Shown here: one piece after another, positions 1 through 8,235 of the stretch | Position numbering within the stretch: position 1 is the first letter of the stretch | Layout of the letters: every line of letters begins with the position of its first letter | NCBI GenBank assembly: GCA_938041275.1 | Contig: CALISH010000079.1 | Location: 1-47,269, forward strand | DNA: 47,269 bases | DNA from: an uncultured Solobacterium sp. | GTDB taxonomy: Bacteria > Bacillota_I > Bacilli_A > Erysipelotrichales > Erysipelotrichaceae | Direction: 5' to 3' | Program-made: the position numbers and the translations under genes | Notes under the pieces: generated by a model | Told to the model about the DNA's origin: nothing | Seen by the model: only the letters and a program-made list of their open reading frames with translations | Databases searched by the model: none

Positions 1-226
1 ACTGTACGCACAGTGTAACGGTGATGTAATAAATTTTATTCTAAACCCAAAGATATTTTCTATGAAAAATGGGGATAGACCTGGACTGGTCAACCCCATA
101 GAATACTACTTAATAGGTCATCAGAAATGATAATACAAGTGTAGCGCAGTATATGGAACTGTACGTACGGTGCAATGAGAGGGTCGACGATAATCAAATA
201 AATTGATTATCGTCACTCTACTCTAT
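1..226 (+). mobile_element. 3' end of a group II intron (domains V-VI region)
   Basis: No coding frame is evident here. Positions 142-176 can be folded like a group II domain V: an AGC-containing 5' strand pairs with a 3' strand ending in TACGGTGC, with a short GAA-type loop. It is followed by a GAGAGGGTCGACG-type segment and a long hairpin (about 184-214, arms CGATAATC and GATTATCG) ending in CTACTCTAT, as at the 3' end (AY) of bacterial group II introns. The reverse transcriptase and 5' part would lie upstream of the window. The call rests on recalled sequence style and hand folding, so the exact 3' boundary near 226 is approximate. Confidence 0.5.
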
Positions 227-275
227 TTGGAAGCGAAGATGTTGTGTGGATTTGTTACTTTTGGTAAGTTCTGAA

Positions 276-773
276 TTAATTATTCATAACAGCACTATAA
301 ATATCGCTAACAATATTTTCAATATCGCTTTCAGCTGTAATACAAACTTCATTTAATACATCAGAAAAATCTTTTCCTCGCCACCATCTACGCATTGTTT
401 CCTCTCCAAATTCATTGCAATTAGGTTTTGTTAGGTGGCGTTTTAATGTTTCTTCAAAAGGTATATTAAAATAGTATGCATATACTTTGGTATCAGATAA
501 TTGAATAGCATATTCAAACAGAGGTTTATACCAATCTGCATACATAATGCCTTCTAAAATAATAATGTCACAATGGCTAGTACCATAAAATAAAAGCTCT
601 TTTATAAGTGGCAGTGCGAGTGTATTTGGTCCATCCTTCACTCTAAGCATTTCTCTTCTAATTGCATCTTGTGAAATAAGCATAGTGTTCTCGCCAAATT
701 TGCGTTGTAATTCTTTCGCAATTGTCGTTTTTCCGCTACCCGAATTTCCTCTGAGTATAATAAGTTTTACCAT
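276..773 (-). CDS. small P-loop kinase-like ATPase (AAA_33 type)
   Basis: A 165-residue cytosolic protein with a Walker A motif GNSGSGKT at residues 9-16, right after the first beta strand (VKLIILRG). A later hydrophobic strand ending in EG (DIIILEG) could serve as Walker B. The length and layout fit small nucleoside- or metabolite-kinase-like proteins that are often annotated only as kinase; the substrate cannot be told from sequence. I chose the ATG at 771-773 because the P-loop then begins at the usual distance. The open frame continues 24 codons upstream, but those residues look like untranslated AT-rich DNA. The gene stands alone between an intron end and a decayed gene, so it gets no functional help from its neighbours. 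Confidence 0.75.
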   Translation of the reverse strand: MVKLIILRGNSGSGKTTIAKELQRKFGENTMLISQDAIRREMLRVKDGPNTLALPLIKELLFYGTSHCDIIILEGIMYADWYKPLFEYAIQLSDTKVYAYYFNIPFEETLKRHLTKPNCNEFGEETMRRWWRGKDFSDVLNEVCITAESDIENIVSDIYSAVMNN

Positions 774-851
774 TGCATAGCTCCATAAATTGCACTTTTG
801 AATTTTTTTATATAAAAATATTTTGCTACATAATTCTACAATCATTCGATG

Positions 852-1144
852 CTAGGTGCTGTTTTTTTCAGTCAACTTTTCATCAAGAATCTTGATTTCT
901 TCGGATAGGATAGCTACCAATCCTCAAATTCTTCGTCTGTGATTGCACTATTATAATGTTTTTTCTCATCTCATCCCATTCTACAAGAAAATCATTGAAG
1001 TTCATATCGTGTGACAGCAAGGCGTTGGTGGATTCGTCTATCAGTAGTCTGAGCTGTATTTCTTTTTCGTAGTCAAAAATAATATGAATAAAGTCGTGGA
1101 TGGAGTTCGGTTCGTGGTCTGTAAGGGCAGAAATATCACTGCAA
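852..1144 (-). pseudogene. frameshifted remnant of an unidentified gene
   Basis: Read leftward from the end of the carboxypeptidase gene, one frame is open for about 60 codons (DHEPNSIHDFIHIIFDYE and onward, rich in acidic and amphipathic residues). It then needs a one-base change in a run of A's (near 950) to continue as HYNSAITDEEFEDW. A second frame change at the GATTGG (near 919) is needed to continue as VAILSEEIKILDEKLTEKN, with a TAG stop at 852-854. Protein-like composition across three joined frames suggests a decayed gene tail rather than chance. There is no start codon or N-terminus, and I do not recognise the family. It may be debris from the mobile element nearby. Confidence 0.5.
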
Positions 1145-2338
1145 TCAACCCTTTATAAAGTTCTGTAGATGTAGAATGATTCTACCGAATATATTCTTTT
1201 CTTGTGGAAGTGTAATACTGATGGTTTTCGTATAGATAGTTTTATTATCAGCAGTGAATGTAATTGTAGCTTGAATATTTTGGTCATAAAGTTCTGCTGA
1301 GAACTTCTTTGGAAGATCAATTTCATAAGTACATTCTACATCTGCTGGTAAATCAAGCGTGATATCTTTATCCATCTTCACATCGATATTCGCTGTATGC
1401 ATGAATGATTTATATTCAATCGTACTAACAACATCATTCTTTTTCAGAATTGTTTTCTTATGCCATGAAGCTAAGCTAGTTAAGGCAGTTTGTGCATCGC
1501 TAAGGTTGGAGTATTGTTCAACGTTAGTGCTAGCTCCAGCTGTTACCGCAATGATATTCATATCATTGACAGTTGCCCAATATGCAATACATCTACCAGC
1601 TTGCAGTGTATATCCGGTTTTACCACCGGAAAGGTTTGCTAGGTTATAGCCGTATGTATCTGCGTATGCCCAAATTGTGCTAGCAAGTGGAATACCAAAT
1701 GGATAATAGGTTGTGGCTTGTGTTGTGTGTTCCTTTGTAGAGAAAATTTCTTTAAACGTTGGATTTTGTAATGCATAACGTAATAACTTTGAAACATCTT
1801 CAACTGTTGAATATTGTCCCTCACGGTCAAGACCATGAGCACTCTTGAAAACGGTATGATCCATCCCTAGTTGAGCAGCTTTATCGTTCATCATCTGATA
1901 GAAGTTTTCAAAGCTACCACCAATCTGTATTGCAAGTGCGTTTGCGGCATCAGCCGCAGATGGTATGGCTGCAGCGTAACATAGGTCTAGTACTGTTGCT
2001 GTATCACCAGTAACATATCCTGCAACACTTGCTTGTTCCTCATAAAGTCCATCAATCATTTCATCGGTAATCGTTACAGTTTGATTCAGTGAAGAACTAT
2101 TTTCGATTGCCAGAAGTACTGTCATCATCTTTGTAAGTGATGCGATACTGATTTGTTCATCCTGTTTTTTTGCGGATAATACTTGGCCTGTATCTGCATC
2201 TAAAAAGATGTAGTTTGTACTATATAGGTTTTTGCCTAAATCAAAAGCATCATCTGTTGCGGCAACTGGTAATAGTGTTGATAGCGCAATCACGAGTGTA
2301 CATGTGATTGCGAATAATATTTTTCGTAATTTCTTCAT
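1145..2338 (-). CDS. serine-type D-Ala-D-Ala carboxypeptidase (DacF/PBP5-like)
   Basis: This 397-residue secreted penicillin-binding protein would trim the terminal D-alanine from peptidoglycan pentapeptides at the outer face of the membrane. An N-terminal signal peptide (KKLRKIL, a hydrophobic stretch, then PVAATDD, residues 1-28) precedes the peptidase S11 domain. SLTK at 67-70 is the nucleophile SxxK motif and KTG lies at 240-242. The middle SxN motif reads SAAD at 127-130, so the usual Asn is missing. A beta-rich C-terminal domain follows (residues about 300-397). I took the ATG at 2336-2338 because it gives the signal peptide directly; longer starts would overlap divergent luxS. The C-terminus lacks an obvious amphipathic anchor beyond FGRIILHLQNFIKG, which could serve as one. 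Confidence 0.9.
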   Translation of the reverse strand: MKKLRKILFAITCTLVIALSTLLPVAATDDAFDLGKNLYSTNYIFLDADTGQVLSAKKQDEQISIASLTKMMTVLLAIENSSSLNQTVTITDEMIDGLYEEQASVAGYVTGDTATVLDLCYAAAIPSAADAANALAIQIGGSFENFYQMMNDKAAQLGMDHTVFKSAHGLDREGQYSTVEDVSKLLRYALQNPTFKEIFSTKEHTTQATTYYPFGIPLASTIWAYADTYGYNLANLSGGKTGYTLQAGRCIAYWATVNDMNIIAVTAGASTNVEQYSNLSDAQTALTSLASWHKKTILKKNDVVSTIEYKSFMHTANIDVKMDKDITLDLPADVECTYEIDLPKKFSAELYDQNIQATITFTADNKTIYTKTISITLPQEKNIFGRIILHLQNFIKG

Positions 2339-2422
2339 GAGTCTATTATATATTAGAGTATGGAAGTTTCCCATTAAGTTTTTAAGTATGATATAACCTA
2401 TATAGAAAAGAAGAGGTCTATT

Positions 2423-2902
2423 ATGGAGAAAATCGCTAGCTTTACAGTGAATCATCTGGTCTTAGAACCAGGAATATATGTATCTCGTCAAGATCATTTC
2501 AATGATGTGACAATTACGACATTTGATTTAAGAATGACAACACCAAATAAAGAATCGGTAATGAATACTGCAGAAATGCATACAATTGAACATTTAGGTG
2601 CTACATATTTACGTAATCATATGATGTGGAGAGACCGTATTGTTTATTTTGGCCCGATGGGTTGTCGTACAGGATTCTATTTACTTTGTGAAGGAGATTT
2701 GACCTCTAGGGATATTGTTCCATTAGTGAAGGGACTCTTTGAATTTATACGTGACTTTGAGCGAGATATCCCTGGTGCAGAAGCACGTGATTGTGGGAAT
2801 TATTTAGATCAAAATCTACCGATGGCAAAATATCTTGCGAATCGTTACTTAGAAAATACAGTAAAGGAGATTGACGAGGCACACCTCGTGTACGCTGAAT
2901 GA
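2423..2902 (+). CDS. luxS: S-ribosylhomocysteine lyase LuxS
   Basis: LuxS cleaves S-ribosylhomocysteine to homocysteine and DPD, the precursor of autoinducer-2, in the cytosol. The 159-residue length is typical. The metal site is visible: HTIEH at residues 53-57 (His53, Glu56, His57) plus Cys124 in RDCGNYLDQ. The catalytic Cys81 lies in GPMGCRTG. A ribosome binding site AGAGG precedes the ATG. The gene overlaps mtnN by four bases (ATGA), so the two steps that recycle S-adenosylhomocysteine are translationally coupled. The promoter lies in the 84-bp gap shared with the divergent carboxypeptidase; I could not fix its boxes. Confidence 0.97.
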   Translation: MEKIASFTVNHLVLEPGIYVSRQDHFNDVTITTFDLRMTTPNKESVMNTAEMHTIEHLGATYLRNHMMWRDRIVYFGPMGCRTGFYLLCEGDLTSRDIVPLVKGLFEFIRDFERDIPGAEARDCGNYLDQNLPMAKYLANRYLENTVKEIDEAHLVYAE

Positions 2903-3597
2903 TGAGAGTAGGAATTATTGGTGCGATGGATGTTGAAGTAACATCGATCAAAGAGCGCATGACAATCGAAAAGATTGAACAGGTTGGAGACAATACATAT
3001 TATTTAGGAAAAATTGGTGATACGGAAGTTGTTGTCGCAAGATGTGGGATTGGTAAAGTAAATGCCGCAATCTGTGCTACAACCATGTGTGTAAAATATG
3101 AAGTAACACATATTTTGAATACAGGTATTGCAGGTTCTTTAGATAATCAAATTAATATTGGCGATATTGTTGTATCTACTGATGCAATCTATCATGATTT
3201 TAGTGTAGAACCGTTTGGCTATCCTGCGGGAATGGTACCTGGTAGAAAGAGTATTTCCTTTCAGGTGGATGAAGCACTACGTAAATTGGTTGTGGATAGT
3301 ATACAAAAGGTCGCACCTGAAATTCAGGTCTTTGAAGGACGGGTTGCGAGTGGCGATATCTTTGTAGGACAAAAAGAAAAGAAAGATTGGATTATACAAA
3401 ACTTTGGCGCAAAATGTTGTGAGATGGAAGGCTGTGCAATTGCGCATGTTGCGACTGACTTTGCGGTTCCATTTGTGATTGTACGTGCAATTTCTGATAA
3501 GGCAGATGAAGAAAGTACAGTATCTTATGAGGACTTTGAAGCACAGGCAGCAGAACATTGTGCAAATCTAGTCTTCCAAGTATTACAGAGTTTATAA
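2899..3597 (+). CDS. mtnN: 5'-methylthioadenosine/S-adenosylhomocysteine nucleosidase
   Basis: This enzyme (Pfs/MtnN) hydrolyses S-adenosylhomocysteine to adenine and S-ribosylhomocysteine, the substrate of the preceding LuxS, and also cleaves methylthioadenosine. Start codons at 2899 and 2902 are adjacent. Counting from 2902, the family's catalytic Glu12 falls in GAMDVEV and the catalytic Asp is D199 in AISDKAD. The nucleoside-binding segment CCEMEG at about 172-177 and the loop GIAGSL are also present. The 4-bp overlap with luxS and the strong hairpin terminator just after the stop define a two-gene luxS-mtnN operon. Confidence 0.96.
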   Translation: MMRVGIIGAMDVEVTSIKERMTIEKIEQVGDNTYYLGKIGDTEVVVARCGIGKVNAAICATTMCVKYEVTHILNTGIAGSLDNQINIGDIVVSTDAIYHDFSVEPFGYPAGMVPGRKSISFQVDEALRKLVVDSIQKVAPEIQVFEGRVASGDIFVGQKEKKDWIIQNFGAKCCEMEGCAIAHVATDFAVPFVIVRAISDKADEESTVSYEDFEAQAAEHCANLVFQVLQSL

Positions 3598-3598
3598 G

Positions 3599-3619
3599 CG
3601 GGAAATTCCCGTTTTTTTT
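3599..3619 (+). terminator. rho-independent terminator of luxS-mtnN
   Basis: A GC-rich hairpin CGGGA-AAT-TCCCG is followed directly by eight T residues, two bases after the mtnN stop codon. Confidence 0.88.
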
Positions 3620-3654
3620 AAAGAGTGATGAGAAGTTGTGTGTATAATACAAGT

Positions 3655-4467
3655 ATGTATAACCAACAGTTGTTTTTAAAATATATACCAGTGGGATTAT
3701 TTCTTTTTGTGTTTGCATATCTTGTGATATGCATGACAAAAATGATGTATCATAAGTCTTTTCGTCGGTATCGTAAGCGTGTTTTTTCATCACTGCTTTT
3801 ATTAGTGCTATCGGCAGTGATGATATGGGAAGCATTCTTTTCTACGATTCCGGTGAATCGGGATGCGTCTTTTTTGTTGTCGGATATTCCAGCATATACA
3901 TCATCGCCATACGTTGAGGTTAATCATAATATTCCATTCTTTACAGAAGAAGAATTAAAGAGTGATGAATATGAATCGTACAGTGGGTTAGATTATCTTG
4001 GCCGCTGTGGACCGGCGATGGCGATGATAGGCATAGATATAATGCCAACACAGAAGCGTGGCTCTATCTCAATGGTGAAGCCGACTGGTTGGCATTTAGC
4101 GAAGTATGATTTTATTGATGGAAAATATTTGTATAATCGTTGTCACTTGATTGCGTACGAATTAAGTGGAGAAAACGCAAATGTGCAGAATCTAATTACG
4201 GGGACACGTTATATGAACGTGGTGGGGATGCAGCCGTTTGAGGATAAGACTGCGTGGTATATATTACGAACAGGAAACCATGTACTATATCGCTGTACGC
4301 CTATCTTTGAAGGAGATAATCTTTTGGCAACAGGAGTACTATTGGAAGCACGTTCAATCGAAGATCATGGAGAGGGAATCTGTTTCAATGTATTCTGTTA
4401 TAACGTTCAGCCTAATATCAAGATTGATTACCATACAGGGGACCATCAGCTAGTGGTGCAAGACTAA
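3655..4467 (+). CDS. membrane-anchored DNA/RNA non-specific endonuclease (EndA/NUC family)
   Basis: The protein begins with two hydrophobic segments (about residues 8-28 and 45-63 from this start), which anchor it with the C-terminal catalytic domain outside. That domain carries the beta-beta-alpha-metal nuclease signature as NRCHLIAYELSGENAN (the DRGH variant NRCH, with the catalytic His at about residue 164), followed by NLITGTRYMN, as in streptococcal and lactobacillar DNA-entry nucleases. Likely roles are nucleotide scavenging or DNA uptake; no competence genes are nearby. The start is uncertain. GTG 3625 and ATG 3628 extend the frame by up to ten residues, but a TATAAT at 3643-3648 lies inside that extension and no start has a good ribosome binding site. 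Confidence 0.82.
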   Translation: MYNQQLFLKYIPVGLFLFVFAYLVICMTKMMYHKSFRRYRKRVFSSLLLLVLSAVMIWEAFFSTIPVNRDASFLLSDIPAYTSSPYVEVNHNIPFFTEEELKSDEYESYSGLDYLGRCGPAMAMIGIDIMPTQKRGSISMVKPTGWHLAKYDFIDGKYLYNRCHLIAYELSGENANVQNLITGTRYMNVVGMQPFEDKTAWYILRTGNHVLYRCTPIFEGDNLLATGVLLEARSIEDHGEGICFNVFCYNVQPNIKIDYHTGDHQLVVQD

Positions 4468-4545
4468 TTTGTGTGAAAATAACAAATCGATACCAAAAAG
4501 GTTCAGAATTATGTATAATACATGTGACTAAAGGAGAAAATGAAC

Positions 4546-4884
4546 ATGAAATTAGTTAAGAGTATTTTAGCAGCAGCTACTATCCTTACATTAGCAGGTT
4601 GCGGATCAAAGGCTATTTACAAAGCTGGTACATATGAAGCAACAGCTGAAGGACGTAATGGCGACGTTACAGTTGCAGTTACAGTTTCAGATTCAAAGAT
4701 TGAAAAGGTAGAAGTTAAGGAACATAAGGAAACAGCTGGTATCGCTGATGGTGCTTTGGAAGAAGTTCCAGCAGCTATCGTTAAGCAGAATAAGGCTGAT
4801 GTAGACACTGTTTCTGGTGCTACACTTACTTCTAATGCAATCATTACAGCAACTAAGGATGCTTTAAAGAAGGCAGCTAAGTAA
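4546..4884 (+). CDS. FMN-binding-domain lipoprotein
   Basis: A small exported lipoprotein of 112 residues. A short hydrophobic signal ends in the lipobox LAGC (cleavage before Cys), followed by an FMN_bind domain (YKAGTYEATAEGRNGDVTV onward) like that of RnfG/NqrC and PplA-type extracellular electron transfer proteins. SGATLTS near the C-terminus matches the motif in which a Thr carries covalently bound FMN. It probably shuttles electrons at the outer face of the membrane. No flavin transferase (ApbE) or NADH dehydrogenase is next to it. Of two ATGs (4540, 4546) the second has the better spacing from AAGGAG at 4531-4536. A TATAAT at 4514-4519 may be its -10 box. Confidence 0.88.
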   Translation: MKLVKSILAAATILTLAGCGSKAIYKAGTYEATAEGRNGDVTVAVTVSDSKIEKVEVKEHKETAGIADGALEEVPAAIVKQNKADVDTVSGATLTSNAIITATKDALKKAAK

Positions 4885-4887
4885 GCG

Positions 4888-4915
4888 AAAAGAGGGAAAT
4901 TTGCCTTCTTTTTTT
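4888..4915 (+). terminator. probable terminator after the FMN-binding lipoprotein gene
   Basis: An imperfect stem (AAAAGAGG with CCTTCTTTTT) runs into a T tract shortly after the stop codon. It is weaker than the other terminators in the window. Confidence 0.5.
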
Positions 4916-4987
4916 GTAAAAATAAACAAATTCACATCAAAAATGCGAAAAACATGCATAAATAAGCACTTTTTTAAGATTCACTAG

Positions 4988-5015
4988 TTGAAAATACATA
5001 AAAATCAATTAAAAT
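4988..5015 (+). promoter_or_regulatory. promoter of the HU gene
   Basis: TTGAAA at 4988-4993 and TAAAAT at 5010-5015 are separated by 16 bp in a very AT-rich leader, 32 bp upstream of the HU start codon. The match to sigma-A boxes is good, but it was found by eye only. Confidence 0.55.
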
Positions 5016-5046
5016 TAAGTTATCAAAATAAAAGGAGGCCATAAAC

Positions 5047-5337
5047 ATGGCAACAGTAAAAGTCGTTACAAAGAAAACATTAGCAGATGATTTAGCAGGA
5101 AAATACGGTTTAACAAAGAAGGCTGCTGGAGAAGCAGTTAATTACGTATTTGATGAAATCGCTACAACAATTAAAAAGGGTGGCGAAGTTTCATTAAATG
5201 GCTTTGGTAAGTTTACAGTAGTTAAGAAGAAGGCTCGTACTGGTTTAAACCCAGCTACAGGCGAAAAGATCAAGATTAAGGCTACTAAGGCTCCAAAGTT
5301 CAAAGCTAGTAAGACTTTAAAGGACTTAGTTAAGTAA
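5047..5337 (+). CDS. hup: HU family nucleoid DNA-binding protein
   Basis: A 96-residue HU: an N-terminal helical dimerisation part (VTKKTLADDLAGKYGLTKKAA) is followed by the signature GEVSLNGFGKF at about 46-56 and the DNA-binding arm ARTGLNPATGEKIKI at about 63-77. A strong AAAGGAGG site precedes the start. HU binds and bends DNA non-specifically and compacts the nucleoid. The gene is monocistronic, with its own promoter and a perfect terminator. The N-terminus has a few extra residues (ATVKVV) compared with classical 90-residue HU. Confidence 0.96.
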   Translation: MATVKVVTKKTLADDLAGKYGLTKKAAGEAVNYVFDEIATTIKKGGEVSLNGFGKFTVVKKKARTGLNPATGEKIKIKATKAPKFKASKTLKDLVK

Positions 5338-5341
5338 TTTT

Positions 5342-5367
5342 AAGAGCGGAATATCCGCTCTTTTTTT
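5342..5367 (+). terminator. rho-independent terminator of the HU gene
   Basis: A perfect stem AGAGCGGA-TA-TCCGCTCT is followed by seven T residues. Confidence 0.92.
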
Positions 5368-5384
5368 ATGCATGAAGGCATAAG

Positions 5385-5415
5385 AAAAACCTGTGTATTG
5401 CATGACACAGGTTTT
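5385..5415 (-). terminator. terminator of malP-ppiB (bidirectional form)
   Basis: AAAACCTGTGT and ACACAGGTTTT form a perfect 11-bp stem with a short loop, 5 bp beyond the ppiB stop. The flanking A and T runs let it work on both strands. Confidence 0.85.
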
Positions 5416-5420
5416 AATGA

Positions 5421-5891
5421 TTAAGCGATGTATACACGCTTGATAATGACTGGTGTTTTTGGCTTATCACGGAAGTCTGTTGGTGTATTTGCAATCTCAT
5501 CAACTACTTCTAAACCTTCTACAACATGTCCAAATGCAGCGTAGTTTCCATCTAGATGTGGAGCGTCTGCATGCATGATGAAGAACTGTGAACTTGCGGA
5601 GTTAGGATCCATTGCACGAGCCATGGAAATAACACCACGTACATGCTTGATAGGATTGTTAAATCCGTTAGAAGCGAATTCACCAACAATGTTTTCTTTG
5701 GAACCCCCTGTTCCATTTCCAACTGGATCACCACCTTGGATCATAAATCCAGGGATGATACGGTGGAATGATAATCCATCGTAGAAGCCTTCACTAACAA
5801 GTTTGTTGAAGTTAGCAACTGTCTTTGGGGCGGCTGTTTCATCAAGTTCCAACTTGATAACTTTGCCGTTATTCATTTCGATTACGATCAT
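5421..5891 (-). CDS. ppiB: cyclophilin-type peptidyl-prolyl cis-trans isomerase
   Basis: A 156-residue cytosolic cyclophilin that speeds cis-trans isomerisation of X-Pro bonds. Signature segments are FHRIIPGFMIQGGDP (residues about 42-56), SMARAMDPNSASSQFFI (about 89-105) and LDGNYAAFGHVVEG (about 113-126); the active-site Arg, Phe, Met and Gln residues of the family are present. There is no signal peptide. It lies 9 bp downstream of the malP stop codon and its ribosome binding site (AGGAGG) sits in that gap, so the two genes form one transcript. The pairing with a glycogen phosphorylase gene has no obvious functional meaning. Confidence 0.95.
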   Translation of the reverse strand: MIVIEMNNGKVIKLELDETAAPKTVANFNKLVSEGFYDGLSFHRIIPGFMIQGGDPVGNGTGGSKENIVGEFASNGFNNPIKHVRGVISMARAMDPNSASSQFFIMHADAPHLDGNYAAFGHVVEGLEVVDEIANTPTDFRDKPKTPVIIKRVYIA

Positions 5892-5900
5892 GTAAGCCTC

Positions 5901-8159
5901 CTATTTTAAATGCCAGATATCATGGTTGTAGTCTAAGATTGTACGATCACTTGAGAAGAAACCACTCTTAGCAATATTTACTAATGACTTCTTCTTCCAT
6001 GCTAGACGATCTTCGTAGTCAGCTAATACGCGGTCTTTCACTTTGCAGTATTCTTCAAGGTCAAGTAATGTCATGAACCAGTCCTTGTTAATTAAGTTAT
6101 CACGTAAGTCAGATAACATCTGCTTGTCGCCTAACTTAACTAGTTCTGGGCTTGTGATGAAGTCTACACATGCATGAATGAGTTGGCTGTTGTTGTAGAA
6201 ATCTGCTGCGTGGTAACCACTTGTTTCATAGAGCTTGATTACTTCATCGGATGAACGTCCGAATGTATAGATGTTATCCTTACCAACGAGTTCACCAATT
6301 TCAACGTTAGCACCGTCATTTGTACCTAATGTGATAGCACCATTTAACATGAACTTCATATTACCAGTACCAGAAGCTTCCTTAGAAGCTAGAGAAATCT
6401 GTTCTGAGATATCACATGCAGGAATAACTGTTTCTGCCTTTGTTACGTTGTAGTTTTGTAACATAACAACCTTGAGGTATGGACTTACTTCTGGGTCGTT
6501 CTTAATTAAGTCTTGTAAGCAAATAATCAAGTGAATGATGTTCTTTGCCATGATGTATGCAGGTGCTGCTTTTGCACCAAAGATTATGGTAATAGGACGA
6601 GCTGGCTTTTGACCTGCCTTAATCTGTAAGTACTTGTAGATTACCCATAATGCGTTCATCTGTTGACGCTTGTACTCATGTAGACGTTTTACTTGGATAT
6701 CGAAGATAGAACTTGGATTGATTTCAATTCCTTCTTCCTTCTTAATCATATCCGCAAGACGAACCTTGTTTGTATACTTGATATCATCTAACTTCTGTAG
6801 TACTGCTGTATCGTTGATGTACTTCAATAAGTCTTCTAACTTACTAGCATCCTTACGCCATGCATCACCGATTAATGTATCGATGTAATTTGCAAGTTCT
6901 GGGTTGCAATGCATGATCCATCTACGGAATGTGATACCGTTTGTCTTGTTGTTAAACTTAGAGTGGTAAATGTTATAGAATGGCTTTAATTCTTGGTGCT
7001 TTAGAATTTCTGTATGAAGTGCTGCTACACCATTGATGGAATTACTGAAATGCATGTCCATTCTTGCCATGTGTACGCGGTGATCATCATCGATGATTGT
7101 TAATTCTTTATCACCCTTGAAGGCAATATTTACGGCATAGTCTAAACCACCAATAATTGGAACGAGCTGTGGTACAACTTCCTGTAGATAATCTAGAGGC
7201 CACTTTTCTAGCGCTTCCGCAAGAATTGTGTGGTTTGTGTATGCACATGTATTAGCGACAATATCTGCTGCTCTACGGAATGTGATACCTTCATTCATCA
7301 ATAAACGGATTAATTCAGGAATTACCATGGAAGGGTGAGTATCGTTGATTTGAATCGATACATACTTATCTAAATCATTAAGACTATGTCCCTTTTCTTT
7401 TTCTTCCTTGATAATTAATTGTGCAGCGTTACTTACCATGAAGTACTGTTGGTAAATACGTAATAACTGACCATCCTTATCACTATCATCTGGATAGAGG
7501 AATAGTGTTAAGTTCTTATCGATATTCTTTTTATCAAACTTTGTGCCATCGCGAACGATAGATTCATCAACAGTATCTAAGTCAAATAAGTGTAATGTAT
7601 TCTTGTTTGTCTTATATCCGATGATGTCTAAGTCATACATGTGTGAGTAGTATGTCTTACCAGCAAGTTCAACTGGGAAGGATACATCTGTATCGCGTAA
7701 TACTGTAGAACCATTCAACCATTCATCAGGAATTTCATGTTGCTTTCTATCTTTGAATTCTTGACGGAATAAACCAAGGTGGTAATTTAGACCAACACCA
7801 TCACCTTGCAAGTTTAAAGTGGCGATGGAATCTAAGAAGCAGGCAGCTAGACGACCTAGACCACCATTACCGAGTGAAGGTTCTTTTTCAAAACTTTCAA
7901 CTGTGCGGATGGACTTACCATTCTTAGATAATAATTTTGCTAATTCATCGTATAGACCTAAGTTGATTAAGTTCTTGCCTAATTGTTTACCGATGAGGAA
8001 TTCTGCACTGATGTAGTACAACTTCTTTTCACCTGTAATCTTCTTAACCTGATCTTGTTTTTCCTTTACGATAGCGACAATCGCATCATAAAGTTCTCTG
8101 TCAGTGGCATTTTTAATCTGCTTTTTCAAGCCTGACTCAAGTTTTTTCTCTAATGTCAT
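5901..8159 (-). CDS. malP: glycogen/maltodextrin phosphorylase
   Basis: A 752-residue GT35 phosphorylase that releases glucose-1-phosphate from alpha-1,4-glucans using phosphate and pyridoxal phosphate. The PLP-Lys lies in EASGTGNMKFMLNGA, and the substrate-site segment EPSLGNGGLGRLAACFLDS is intact. QINDTHPSMVIPELIR and the RLHEYKRQ motif are also typical. The start at 8157-8159 follows an AAGGAG site; the longer frame adds 13 residues that precede this site. The length is on the short side, as in lactic-acid-bacterial MalP, and the N-terminal allosteric extension of animal enzymes is missing. It is divergent from malQ, with which it would degrade imported maltodextrin or stored glycogen. 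No glycogen synthesis genes are in the window, so glgP is an equally fair name. Confidence 0.95.
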   Translation of the reverse strand: MTLEKKLESGLKKQIKNATDRELYDAIVAIVKEKQDQVKKITGEKKLYYISAEFLIGKQLGKNLINLGLYDELAKLLSKNGKSIRTVESFEKEPSLGNGGLGRLAACFLDSIATLNLQGDGVGLNYHLGLFRQEFKDRKQHEIPDEWLNGSTVLRDTDVSFPVELAGKTYYSHMYDLDIIGYKTNKNTLHLFDLDTVDESIVRDGTKFDKKNIDKNLTLFLYPDDSDKDGQLLRIYQQYFMVSNAAQLIIKEEKEKGHSLNDLDKYVSIQINDTHPSMVIPELIRLLMNEGITFRRAADIVANTCAYTNHTILAEALEKWPLDYLQEVVPQLVPIIGGLDYAVNIAFKGDKELTIIDDDHRVHMARMDMHFSNSINGVAALHTEILKHQELKPFYNIYHSKFNNKTNGITFRRWIMHCNPELANYIDTLIGDAWRKDASKLEDLLKYINDTAVLQKLDDIKYTNKVRLADMIKKEEGIEINPSSIFDIQVKRLHEYKRQQMNALWVIYKYLQIKAGQKPARPITIIFGAKAAPAYIMAKNIIHLIICLQDLIKNDPEVSPYLKVVMLQNYNVTKAETVIPACDISEQISLASKEASGTGNMKFMLNGAITLGTNDGANVEIGELVGKDNIYTFGRSSDEVIKLYETSGYHAADFYNNSQLIHACVDFITSPELVKLGDKQMLSDLRDNLINKDWFMTLLDLEEYCKVKDRVLADYEDRLAWKKKSLVNIAKSGFFSSDRTILDYNHDIWHLK

Positions 8160-8197
8160 GAGTATCTCCTTTATCAAAATAATTGAAACCATAGACA

Positions 8198-8225
8198 ACT
8201 ATACCATAAATGAGAAAAAAGTGAA
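8198..8225 (-). promoter_or_regulatory. probable promoter of malP-ppiB
   Basis: On the minus strand TTCACT (8225-8220) and TATAGT (8203-8198) are 16 bp apart, about 40 bp upstream of the malP start. The -35 box overlaps an inverted repeat at 8221-8235. Confidence 0.5.
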
Positions 8226-8235
8226 TTCCATTCAC
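8221..8235. promoter_or_regulatory. inverted repeat between divergent malP and malQ, possible operator
   Basis: GTGAAT-TCC-ATTCAC is a perfect 6-bp inverted repeat. It covers the malP -35 region and abuts a TTGACA (8236-8241) that points toward malQ. It does not resemble the MalR-type operators found elsewhere in the window. Confidence 0.4.

Noticed and set aside
3643..3648. TATAAT directly before the nuclease ATG at 3655, suggesting a leaderless mRNA
   Set aside because: No -35 box and no proper extended -10 TG were found. A TATAAT in AT-rich DNA is weak evidence alone.
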